Shown here one piece after another: positions 37,171 to 47,080 of a stretch of DNA of 64,000 nucleotides; the stretch's first letter is position 1, and every line of letters starts with the position of its first letter. The notes beneath the pieces are model-generated. The model made no database searches and had not been told where the DNA came from. It saw nothing but the letters and a program-made list of their open reading frames with translations. Both the position numbers and the translations under genes were made by a program. The stretch comes from Siphonodentalium dalli (taxonomy: Eukaryota; Mollusca; Scaphopoda; Gadilida; Siphonodentaliidae), in assembly GCA_032622095.1 (NCBI GenBank), contig CP136061.1:234420944-234484943 (forward strand), read 5' to 3'.

Positions 37171-37680
37171 CCTGTGCCAATGCATTATCTTATATATGCG
37201 AGTCGACCATAGGTCGCCTCGCATATATAAGAAATGCATTGGCCTAAAATTATATATTTTTTTAAATTGTTAAAGAATGTATGAAAAACTGAAAAAAATA
37301 TTAAAAAATTGTCAAAGAATGTAATAAATAATGATAACAAATTTTTAAAACTAAGAAAAAATTAAACAAATTGATAAAGAATGTAAAAAACTAAGAAACA
37401 ATTAAAAAAATTGATAAAGAATGTAAAAAAATATATAAAAATGTTAAAAATTGATAAAGAATATTGGAAAAAATGATAACCATTGTTATAGAATGTAAGA
37501 AAAAATGTTAAAAATTGTTAAAGAATGTAAGAAAAAATGATAAAAAAAAATGATAAAAATTGTTAAAGAATGCAAGAAAAAATTATTTAAAAAAATGGTT
37601 AATTAGGCCAATGCATTCTCTTATATATGCGAGGCGACCTATGGTCGACTCGCATATGTAAGAGAATGCACTGGCACAGG
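37171..37680. mobile_element. MITE with self-palindromic TIRs and AT tandem core
   Basis: The ends CCTGTGCCAATGCATT (37171) and its inverse (37680) begin TIRs of about 78 bp. Each TIR contains its own hairpin: CTTATATATGCGAG, a 15-nt loop, then its complement. The core (about 37250-37600) repeats GTTAAAGAATGTAAGAAAAA in degenerate 30-40-bp units. Around the element, a 50-bp block starting GCAACAACGTCAAC occurs before (37089) and after (37727). No target duplication is clear. Confidence 0.82.
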
Positions 37681-37770
37681 TTTCTTTAATGTTGGGCCAG
37701 CCCAGCTCCCACCATGAAAGGGTTAAGCAACAACGTCAACGCGAAGTAGTCCCGGCTTGCATTCCACTTG

Positions 37771-38261
37771 TGAATCTCTACTCTGGCTAACGCTCGTAGA
37801 GATCATAATCCACCAGTACAAAACCTGGGAACTTTTTGAAGTTTTGACAGGGAACCTTATAAAGTCGAAAAAATAACGCGGGGAATATATTTCTTAGTTA
37901 TTTTCTGTTACTAAATAATACACTTCGCTGTATGTGAAGGTCCCATCTCGAAATTGCATGCTTTTCCATGACTTTTGTGAGCAGATATCACAATAAACAT
38001 TGAATTAATTACCCAGGAGAAATTCCGTATTTGTAAGCGACGCGAAGCAAAATCACTCATAGTCACTTAAATCGTGAAATTTCGAGTTGGGACAATCACC
38101 TACAGTGTATTACATTATTAATACACAGATAATAACTAAGTATATATTCCCCGCGTTATTCTTTTGACTGTTTTAGGTTCCCTATCAAAACTTCAAAAAG
38201 TTCCCAGGTTTTGTACTGGTGGAATATGATATCTACGGGCGTTAGCCAGAGTAGAGATTCA
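37771..38261. mobile_element. Palindromic MITE, family member 1
   Basis: The element begins TGAATCTCTACTCTGGCTAA and ends with its inverse. Arms of about 200 bp share GTACAAAACCTGGGAACTTT and AATAACGCGGGGAATATAT. Related copies lie at 62241-62683 and 63618-63695. It lies 210 bp beyond the stop codon of the minus-strand CTLD gene, possibly in its 3' flank. Confidence 0.85.
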
Positions 38262-38471
38262 TGGCATGATCTACACTGGTGATTGAAAACATTATGTATT
38301 CAACGCTGCAATGTATTCCGTTGAATACATTACCATACGTCAACAGGACTGGTGTGGCATAAAGTACTCGCTGCATGCATGGTAATATTAATAGCAGTGG
38401 GATTAAATTAAATATAATACTGGCAGTATAATGCAAATGAGTCAATGTGCATTTGCTTGTGTATAAGTCTT

Positions 38472-38707
38472 TCAGATGTCTAATTGGCAGATGGAACCAA
38501 GATGGGCCACGTAGTCGTAGCATGGAATGTCGGTCCACGTGTAACCGTAGGGTGGGTCCATCGTGTTACAGTTATCAGGGTTCACATTGTTGGGCTCTCC
38601 TGGCGTCCATTTTGTGAACGCCATCAAGTTCCCAGCATGCAGTTTCCAGACGCCTTCTGTTGTGACATCAGTTCCGTCAATCGCCCACACCCTCGGTCCA
38701 ATGTTCT
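38472..38707 (-). CDS. C-type lectin-like gene, terminal exon (EPN type)
   Basis: On the minus strand an acceptor ATTATTATAG opens the exon at 38707, at codon position 2, and it ends with TGA at 38474-38472. The about 78 residues are the second half of a CTLD: VWAIDGTD (the WIGL-equivalent strand), EGVWKL, WTPGEPNNVNPDNC with the EPN triplet linked to mannose-type sugars, YTWTDIPC in the place of the calcium-binding WND motif, and the final ICQL cysteine. Asn in WND is Thr here, so calcium binding may be weaker. The phase fits the exon at 45041-45229 exactly; together they give one complete domain. The protein probably acts as a secreted or membrane lectin in recognition of glycans. It shows no frame damage. 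Confidence 0.88.
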
Positions 38708-38992
38708 CTATAATAATACAATACATACATATAATAAAAGCACATTTATATAGGGCTTATTTAAGTCTCTAATCTCCGGACATGAATACAGCATACATAT
38801 TATAAAGACCTGTATCAATATATAAGATTAGTGCGGAACGGTTATTGCTTTTCAGTGGGCCAGGCCCGACTGGAATTTATTGATGTCAACTGTCAACGCA
38901 CGTACTAGCCCAAATTTCCTTCGAAGTAAACCAGCGAGTGAAATCGGTTGGGACAATGCTGGTTTACGTCGAAGCCCTGTGTTTAGAGGTTA

Positions 38993-39170
38993 TTACTTGG
39001 TTGGTTTGATATTAGGCCCGATATCAGCCCGAGGTAACCTTATATCAGCCTGAGGCCGAAGGCTGGTATGAGGTTACCGAGGGCTGATTATATGGATCAC
39101 ATATAGAAGTTAATACTTACTCTCGGTGGATCACATAAGTTGTAGTACTAATATCAAACTAACCAAGTAA
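38993..39170. mobile_element. 180-bp near-palindromic MITE, TA target
   Basis: The left end TTACTTGGTTGGTTTGATAT and its inverse on the right differ by one base over about 23 bp, and TA flanks both sides (38991-38992, 39171-39172). The middle is itself nearly palindromic around GAGGCCGAAGGCT. The TA target fits a Tc1/mariner-type or similar mobiliser. Confidence 0.82.
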
Positions 39171-39499
39171 TATACTATTTATTAATTATAGCTCGCCTCT
39201 TAATAAAGTGTAATATCGACATTTTCTTTCAAATGAGTGACGTCACAAAAATCTATGTCTACACACTATTTATCACAATCGGAACCCACTTTGTCACCTA
39301 ATTCGAAGTTGAAATGTTCTATTTCGACGCGCGTTTGCCGGTTGTATTCAGCGGTGCATGAGGTGGAGTTGCAACATGTCGTAAAACCGTATTACTCAGA
39401 TTTGTGATGTCGTAAAAATATTACTCGGATTGGTGGTGTCGTAAAATGATAGTACTCGGTTTGAAGGGAAATTGAAGTAATATTCACCTAGTTCGATAC

Positions 39500-39665
39500 A
39501 CAGGCCCCATGTGAAAAAATACTAAAACACCGATATATACTCTATTCAGTGACAAGGTTAAAAATCGATTTTGGCTAAAACCACACCAACTACCAAAAAC
39601 CCTAATCAATTCTAGAAATCGATCTTTTCAGCCAAAATAACCACCGGTGTGGCTTATTGGCCATA
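39500..39665 (+). repeat. Dispersed repeat, copy 2 (partner at 5636-5800)
   Basis: It has the same orientation and order of landmarks as the 5.6-kb copy: ACAGGCCCC, CGATATATACTCTA, ACCACACCAACTACCAAAA, TTCTAGAAATCGAT, CAGCCAAAATA. It has no coding capacity. Confidence 0.6.
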
Positions 39666-40264
39666 CAGTTTCCTTTCATTTGGCATCTAACTCGGCGAAA
39701 TCGAACGAAGGGAAGTCGAGATAATTATCGTATCGGAAACTACCGAAATCTACCGAAGAAATCGGGTCGTCAGACTCCCTGTCCGCTCAGAGGCATTTGA
39801 CCTAGTTATAAAATCGAGCAATAATTTTTCGCGAACGTGTACTTTAACAGGAAGACATGTCATATAAACGGTCATACATGTATTATAATCATGACAGCAA
39901 CATACACAAACCGAGTCTGTGCTTGTATATTACCGTGTCCCATGTAGTACTTATCAATTAAGTGTACCATTACAGGAGACCAGCATGACCAAATAAAACG
40001 CGGACAAACTCGTGCTAAATGTTTCAATGGTTTCGAGAAAGACGGTACGTCTGGCGCCAGGGACGTGGCCAGAGGGTCTCCGTTGGGGGTTGTCCACCTT
40101 GAGAAATTCCAACTGCACCCCCCCCCCCTTGAATCAGATTTGGACCAAACACAAGTTTTGCATAATTCCATTTGCACCCTTGCACCTCAGTGCTCTCAGG
40201 CCTAATATCCTATATATTCATAAACCATGTTTCTAAATTCCCGTTATGAAAACATTCAGATATT

Positions 40265-41110
40265 TTAACCTGAAAAATTGCATAAATCCTAACATCTAGT
40301 GGTCTAACTCCAGACAAATACACACGGCTACGGGCCAGAGACCAGGACACTCCGGGCTAACCATGGTTGTTCCGCCCGGTGTGAGAAAATTTTGAAAAGT
40401 ATACAAGAAAATCGCAAATCCTAGCATCTAGACTGGCCTCAACTCAAGTTTTCATATAGTGTTGGAAATTTCAAACATAATACTCCCCCTCAGGTTGGAA
40501 AATTCTCCAACTGATGACCATTTCAGTCCACAAGATTGACCAAATGTAGTAACATATTGTTTTGTTAAACTACTTGGCAGTTTTTTATTGGCCACGGTGA
40601 TAATGACACACCGGGCCGACCATCGTTCGGCCCGGTGTGCGAAAATTTTGAAATCTTAACAAGAAAATCGCAAAATCCTACCATCTAGACTAGCATCAAG
40701 CCTTCATAGAGTTGGAAATTTCCAACCTGACATCCCCACTTAGGTTGGAAAATTTCCAACTGATGACAATGCTGACCAAATGTATGACAATATTGTTTTC
40801 TTAAATTAACTAGCAGTTTTTGACTGGCCACGGGGGAGGGACCAGGACACAAGCTTTCCAAGTGTTGGAAATTTAACCTGTCACCCCCCTAAGGTTGGAA
40901 AATTTCCAACTGATGACAATTTCATTCCAAACTTTTGACCAAAAATAGGAAAATATGCAAATATTGGTCCAAAAACAATTAATTCCCCCCAATAAATTGT
41001 TTGAAAATCAAACTACAAGAACATTTTCAACCTATTGTTGGTGTGAAATTTCCAACTAATGTTTTGGCAGGTATGAAATTTCCAACTGTTGAAATTTTTG
41101 ACCAAAGTTG
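40265..41110. repeat. About 270-bp tandem repeat, roughly three units
   Basis: Units contain ACAAGAAAATCGCAAA.TCCTA, CATCTAGACT, GTTGGAAATTT, AGGTTGGAAAATTTCCAACTGATGAC and TGGCCACGG. Two full units (about 40330-40600 and 40600-40850) are followed by a shorter one. The second unit holds the hairpin CACACCGGGCCGA/TCGGCCCGGTGTG (40607-40639, 13-bp arms, 7-nt loop). A related fragment lies inverted at 63335-63430. Confidence 0.78.
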
Positions 41111-41178
41111 GGGGCGTGAGACACCCCAACCCCCCCCCCCCCTGTCGCCACGTCTCTGTCTGGCTCAGATTCCAAAAT

Positions 41179-44149
41179 CACACGGCACAATCGTTTCGAC
41201 GATTCTACGACAAATGCCACGATTCTGCGGCTTGACAACCACGGTGCTACGGCGGTTTAACGATTCTGCGACCAGGCTGATGCGATAAACACGAAAAAAA
41301 CATTGAGAAATGAATAATTCCAGAAATACGGACAGGAATGTACCATATATTATATTTCTATTAGGTACGGCGATCTTCGATTCGATAATCTGTAAAGAGT
41401 TCAGCACTAGACAGTTAGCACAACAATACATAATCTTTGACATAAATAGACCGGTTGTTTTGGTTTTACACACATCACTGTGTGAAATTCGTCTTTAGAG
41501 TTGAGAAAAAATATATAACGTCCTATAAAATTGAGTGGAAACCAAATAATAACATAGCCATTAGCCATACGACTTTGGGTGATTTTTCACAACTAATGTT
41601 CACCTCAGTTCTGTGATTGATGGCGCTGTGTCCATATTTGCGAGGGAATCATCGCACTCCATTGACAACGCCGAGTAGTCAACTATGACAACGACGATTG
41701 TGCGACCAGCAATTGAAATTTCATTGACTTGTGCTCACGAGAAGTCGCTTTCTAGTGAATGTCATGCTCGCTATTTATAATAGACATGAATACGCATATG
41801 AGTCACATCAAGGCTACGAGATTAAGACTCTTTTATTTGGAGCCAGCTGAGGAAAATAAAGTAATGTCGAATCGTATATTGCTATACTGTACAGGTTTAA
41901 TTTCCATATGTGTACCACACATTACATGATTTAAATTGCCTTTCCGCCTATCCAACTTCCATTCCGTCTGTCTGTACGCCTAACTAGCAGCCGACTCACA
42001 AATCCTCGGTATTTTCTTATCGTCAACATGTCTTATTCTCAGTTGCGTTGTGGTATCGATGTTGGGGAAGGGTCGCCTTAGAAATTAACTCCACATTTAA
42101 AATAATTTTGTTTTGAGTATAATTCCATATTTTGACATTCAGGTATCGGAGATGATAATATATACATATATGTATATATAGAGGGAGAGAGAGAGGGTGA
42201 GATGGGATGGAAGGGTAAGAGGGGGAGGGAGGAAGGGGGAGAGAGGGGAGGGAGGATAGATAATATCTAATGAGTTTATTCGAGCTGATCTTAGCGAGGT
42301 TTGAACCGACTTTAATGGACGAGGTTAATACATTGCATATATATAATTGGGACGAATTTGAAATCCACTTGATCACATAACCACATTTTAACAAGGAAAA
42401 CGAGCTAAAAAAAACTGCGATTAAAAAAAATAATATTGATTTCCTTACCACAACACAAGAGGGAGTAAAGACACATTCGAGACAAAATAATGTTCCATTT
42501 TAAAAGTGTCTTTTCATTTTGGCAAAATTGTATATATTGTATCATTAAAAGAGCCATTGCATATTTCCGTATATCCACTAAATGGCTAATAGGTGCGTGC
42601 TTCCCGAAGAGCCTCGCATGACACCAACACTAGATATTATATATGCAAATTTTTGTCCAACTTCTTTGCATTGACGAAAATAGATACAAAAACAAAGAGG
42701 CAAATTGTAAGACTATATTTTTTCGTCGCCAGCCAGTGTGTGCTATACTGTCATATACGTTTGGGAAGCGTCTCGGCCGACGCCGTAAATATATCCATTC
42801 TGCATGCATTTTCAGCTTCTTTTAAGGATTTTGATATTTTAAAAAAAGGTATAAACACAGTTAATAAACTCGTTTTATAAAATGTTATATCCCAACATAA
42901 CTCGTTGGGGATCCTCTATATAAATCATTATTATCTGTCCTTAATTACCACTATATAGTTTCCGTGAACGCGGGCATGTATTTCATGAATATTCAAAAAT
43001 CCATATATGGAATGCACCTCCAGAACTTTGACATGTAGACTAAAACCGCAATTTTTCTGTTATCTATCACTTTAATTTTTTTTTTTTTAAAGTGTTGCTC
43101 ATTATTTTTCAGTTTCTGATAACCACACCTCTTTCGAAGAATTTTAACTAATACTTTCATACAAACACCTTTATAAAAGTAACTAAACGATCAATAATTT
43201 TTTCGAGGACATCTTTACGTGTAGGGCCTACCTGCTAATCAGAATATGACTAAAATAACTCATGTTATGGTAGGCTAAGTGGTGACATTTTCGTATGAAC
43301 AAGTCAACTTTACAGAAATTACAAAACCGCTGGGTGCACTAAGTAGGAAAATGTTCAGGTAGGCCTACATGTAAGTTGGGCATTTTGTCATGTTCTAATC
43401 TAAGAATGCTCGTTTAGCGACAAATATCTTATGTGACTTGGTATCTATCTTCACATGTGGGGACCAGTAAATACACAGTACTGTATTGAATCCAGGACAT
43501 ATGCATTGTATAACGAAGGCACGGTTTCAAACATTATTGATGCATCATAATGGGCTTACACGCATAACTAAGCAGCCCGATTAGTGACATATATATGTCG
43601 TATATAAATGAAAATTACCGAGTCGCATTATCGTCGTTGTCATGGTCGAAGCGGGGCGTTGCCAAATAGTTGACATTTTTACTGCATTTCTGTATTTAGT
43701 TTAATCGAATATTGCGTCAACAGATGTACGAATTTATTTGACAAATAATACATTTTTGCTTATCAAAGCTTACGTTGGATGTTAATTTTCGCACTGTTAA
43801 GGTCCCTTTGTAGCCCAAGAAATGACTTTTTGCGATCAGTTCGCGGTTTTATCTGAGTATCCAGATTTGACCGAGCCGATTATGACTCACTTTATGTATA
43901 GATCTCATCTCCGTATGTATTCCGTGAGTCAACCTGGTGGACCTGCAAAGTCTACTCTACACGACGAGTACAAGAAGAAGCCCACTTTTATCGTCCCAAT
44001 TCAGTAAAAAGCCATAAAAGTCATAAAAAAGTCATACAATATCACGTATAATAAGGTCGCAGAATCGTTAAACTGCCGTAGCACCGTGGTTGTCAAGCCG
44101 CAGAATCGTGGAATTGGTCGTAGAATCGTCGAAACGATTGTGCCGTGTG
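41179..44149. mobile_element. 2.97-kb TIR element with 5-bp TSD, in CTLD intron
   Basis: Inverted ends of about 95 bp (41179-41273 and 44056-44149) begin CACACGGCACAATCGTTTCG. AAAAT stands directly outside both (41174-41178 and 44150-44154), a perfect 5-bp duplication. No transposase-like frame occurs inside; a polypurine run sits at 42181-42259. The superfamily is not assigned; a 5-bp duplication is seen in Transib and a few others. Confidence 0.85.
42181..42259. repeat. Polypurine (GA/GGGA) tract
   Basis: About 80 bp of nearly unbroken purines on the plus strand, made of GAGA and GGGAGG units. Mirror-symmetric tracts like this can form triplex DNA; none is demonstrated here. Confidence 0.9.
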
Positions 44150-44396
44150 AAAATATCCGTGTTCGGTCGGGATAGGAACGACAGCATGATAAGAGGGAGT
44201 GAGAGTGAGGTCGGAATTGAGTGCCGCGAACAGTATTCTATCTCGCATTTTTCGCGAACCTGTCTGTTTCATTCACTTTTCGATGGAAATAATCCTAATT
44301 TACTCCGGCTGAGTCCTATCGCGATTTGTTGGCTGATACAGTGACACTGACACTGTCGTAAACATTTTTTAAAGTTTCGGGATTCCCAGTCTCAGT

Positions 44397-44880
44397 TAAC
44401 TATACATACCCACATATAAATTGTGGTATACAGACCCACATATAAATAGTGACACAGACTCACATATAAATAGTGGCAGCGACCCACATATAAATAGTGA
44501 CACAGACTCACATATTATTATTGGTACAGACCCGTGCACGTATAAATAGTGGCACATACCCACATATAAATATTGACACAGTCCCACATACAAAAGGTTT
44601 GGTACAGACCTACATATAAATAGTGGTACAAACCCACATATAAATAGTGGCCCTGACCCTCATATAAATAGTGTGGTACAGAGCCACCTATAAGTAGTGG
44701 TACATACCCATATATAAATAGTGGCACAGACCCATTGCACATATGCATGGTGTGGTACAGACCCACATATAAATAGTCGCACAGACCCACATATAAATAG
44801 TGGTATAAAAAGAGTGTAAAAAAGAGTGTAAAGACCCACATATAAAAGGTGTGGTACAGACCCACATCTAAATTGTGTAT
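44397..44880. repeat. Minisatellite, 21-27-bp units
   Basis: About twenty units of the form ACCCACATATAAATAGTGG plus a short CACAG or TACAG linker run tandemly. On the minus strand they translate as repeats of LYVGLYHYLYVG, which explains the long frame at 44518-44925. The array lies near the 5' end of the CTLD intron, about 160 bp from the donor. Confidence 0.92.
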
Positions 44881-45040
44881 CTGACTACTTGTCGTATACT
44901 TTATTTCACAACCGCAGGACTCCACGTCAGTAGCGCCAGTCAGAACTCATTAGTAGCCCCAAGATCATAGCGTCCAATTATAAATTTCCCGAGAAGGTAT
45001 GTTGTAGGAGAGATAGCTATGTGGAATTTCGGAAGCATAC

Positions 45041-45229
45041 CTGGTTTTGACAGCTCATATGTGAACCAGTCTTGTGTGTCTTGATCTGTGATCATCAGGA
45101 GATGCCCCCCTTCATTTAAACAGAATGACTGGTGATCGTCCCATCCCCCGTCCGTCTGGTTCAATTTGTAGCAAATGTTGAGCTCCTTTTGCAGAATGTA
45201 GCCCATCTCTGTGAGACAAATCTTTGACC
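45041..45229 (-). CDS. C-type lectin-like gene, first-half CTLD exon
   Basis: On the minus strand the acceptor TTGCTCTAACAG opens the exon at 45229 and the donor CAG/GTATGC closes it at 45041. It is 189 bp long and enters and leaves at the same phase. The 63 residues give the first half of a CTLD: ICYKLN with a conserved Cys, GGWDDHQSFCLNEGGHLLMI (the W..H...C...GG.L..I helix signature) and DWFTYEL. Joined to 38472-38707 in phase, they form a whole domain of usual length. The longer frame running to 44940 reads into the intron. The exon with the signal peptide should lie upstream on the minus strand, but I could not identify it. Confidence 0.86.
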
Positions 45230-45524
45230 CTGTTAGAGCAAGAAGCAAAATAGTGACTTGTTAAATGACGTGCACTACATGATAAACATGGAGCTTAGAC
45301 TTGGCGTCAATCATTGACCTTGTTTTAATGTATATTCATTGACACGTCGTTCCTTTAGGAAATTTTCAGATAATAATTATGTTAACATAGCGAAAGTTAT
45401 TTCCAGTCATAAAGTATAGAAAACGACTTTAATTTAAATGAAACTGCAGCTCAAGTTGGGAAGGAGTTAATTTATTTGCTGAGCATTGAATATAATGATA
45501 AAGAAGACAAGAATGTAAACCTGA

Positions 45525-47080
45525 GGTCACCCCGAAGATCTATATGAAGTTTGGCGATTATCGGATGAGGGATATGGTCTGTAGGGCGCGCCAAATGATT
45601 TAGTCATACAAACAATAAATTTCAAAATGGCCTCTGGCGGCCATGTGTTTCAACTGTTTTCAATTTTTCCAATCTACAGGTGATCACAATCGTGCCTGCA
45701 AATTTTTGTTATTCGAATATTGTTCAAATGTGATAGCTCCCACCTAGAGGTGATTCTAAACATGCCTGTAAATTGCCAAATCAATTCTACAATACATTCG
45801 GGTTGCGGGGTGTGCCGATGGAATTGTAGAAAGGATGACCTTCTGATCCTAGCTTTAGCTAGTGCTAGTTACTTAATTTCACCAGCAGAGACCAATGGAA
45901 TCAAATCTGAAATCCAAGATGGTTGCCGGTGGCCATGTTTTTTTCAAAAACAAATTTCGTTCAAAATAGGAGGCACCCATCTAGAGGTCACCCGAACATG
46001 TTGTATACAGGAGTTGCAACACAGGAGTGTGATGGCCGAGTGGTTAGCGTGTTCGACTACCGGCCAGAGGTTTCGCTTGGACCCCGGATCGATTCACCTC
46101 GATCCTCGACAAAACAAAAGTCGGGAGCTCCGAGCGTACCTATATAAAGAACCGTGAATGTCTGGCTGAGGTGTCGTTAAGCGGTAATCCTCTCCGCCCG
46201 GTGTCATGTACAGGGATGACACTGGTTTGATCACGCCGTCACATCGGGTGGGGACGAAAATGGCTGTCCCGTGTACAACCATGTGTGCACGATAAAGAAC
46301 CCTACTGTGGGCAACGATCCACGGGTTAATGGCAAAATTTCCTGTCAAATTTCCTCCCTTCGGGGCGCAAGTTGGTAGACATTTCAGGTGATGGTGTTAT
46401 CTCTCTTCGGTGTTGGTGGTGGAACACATTCAGCTGTGGTATGTATATGGTGTATATATGCGGTGGTGAGGTTGAAAAGGACTTTCAGATATTGTGTGGT
46501 GTGGTGTGGTGGTAGAATACATGGGATTACCTGGTTACCCCTAAAGGAGGTTGCTCATATATGTGGGCGTAAAGAAAAAGAAGTAAGGAAGTACATCCAT
46601 ATGAAGTTTGGTGACGATCGGATGTGGGCTGTCGGGTGTGCCAAAGGATTTAGTCATCCAAACATTAATTCCAAAATGGCCGCTGGTGGCCATGCTTTTC
46701 AACAAATTTCGGTCAAAATAGGTGAATCTCATCTAGAGATCACCCCGAAGATCCATATTAAGTTTGGTGAAGATCGGGTGAAGGGTGTGGTCTGTAGGGT
46801 GTGCCCAAGGGTTTTGTCATGCAAAGAGTAAATTCCAAGATGGCTACAGGCGGATATTTTTTCATCAAAAATCGTTCAAGTATGATAGCTCCCATCTACA
46901 GGATATCACAATCTTGCTGCAAAATTTAAAAATGATCCGGCCATAAATACGGACTGTAGTGTGTGCCCATGGATTCAAATTTAAAATCCGAGATGGCTGG
47001 TGGCGGTCATGTTTTTCATCGAAATTCGGACAAATATTAAGTTAAGTGAAGATCGGATGGGGCCTGTATGACGGGCCGAA
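45525..47080. repeat. About 200-bp degenerate tandem repeat with embedded SINE
   Basis: Units repeat the order GAGGTCACCCCGAAGATC, ATGAAGTTTGG.GA..ATCGGATG, GGTCTGTAGGG.GTGCC, TTCCAAAATGGCC.CTGG.GGCCATG and CAACAAATTTCGGTCAAAATAG. At least four partial units are present, starting near 45525, 45720, 46590 and 46735. A SINE splits the array at about 46020-46390. The frames at 45720-46157 and 46388-46831 are repeat artefacts. Confidence 0.8.
46025..46388 (+). mobile_element. tRNA-derived SINE
   Basis: The head GTGTGATGGCCGAGTGGTTA holds a pol III A box (TGGCCGAGTGG), and GGATCGATTC about 55 nt further on is a slightly mutated B box. Between them the sequence resembles a Ser/Leu-type tRNA with a long variable arm. 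The body includes GTGTGCACGATAAAGAACCC, a phrase common in metazoan tRNA-SINEs, and the tail ends near GCGCAAGTTGGTAGACATTT. It is not a functional tRNA gene. Confidence 0.87.

Larger units (their letters stand above)
38708..45040 (-). other. 6.3-kb intron of the CTLD gene
   Basis: The intron runs from a donor CAG/GTATGC (45040) to the acceptor at 38708. It contains a 180-bp MITE (38993-39170), a dispersed repeat (39500-39665), a tandem repeat of about 270 bp (40265-41110), a 2.97-kb TIR element (41179-44149) and a minisatellite (44397-44880). No exon-like frame is recognised between the two CTLD exons. Confidence 0.75.

Noticed and set aside
42023-42451. Minus-strand frame with signal-peptide-like start (SILFFLIAVFFSS)
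   Set aside because: It begins at GTG, not ATG, runs into a polypurine microsatellite that gives Ser/Pro/Leu repeats, and lies within a TIR element in the CTLD intron.
44518-44925. 135-residue minus-strand frame rich in LYVGLYHY
   Set aside because: It is a direct translation of the 21-27-bp minisatellite.
44940-45040. Extension of the CTLD frame past 45041 to a stop at 44940
   Set aside because: A CAG/GTATGC donor at 45041 fits the phase of the 38707 acceptor, and the residues beyond it do not resemble a CTLD.
46025-46110. tRNA gene
   Set aside because: A and B boxes are present, but the B box is mutated, the acceptor stem does not close, and a SINE body follows.
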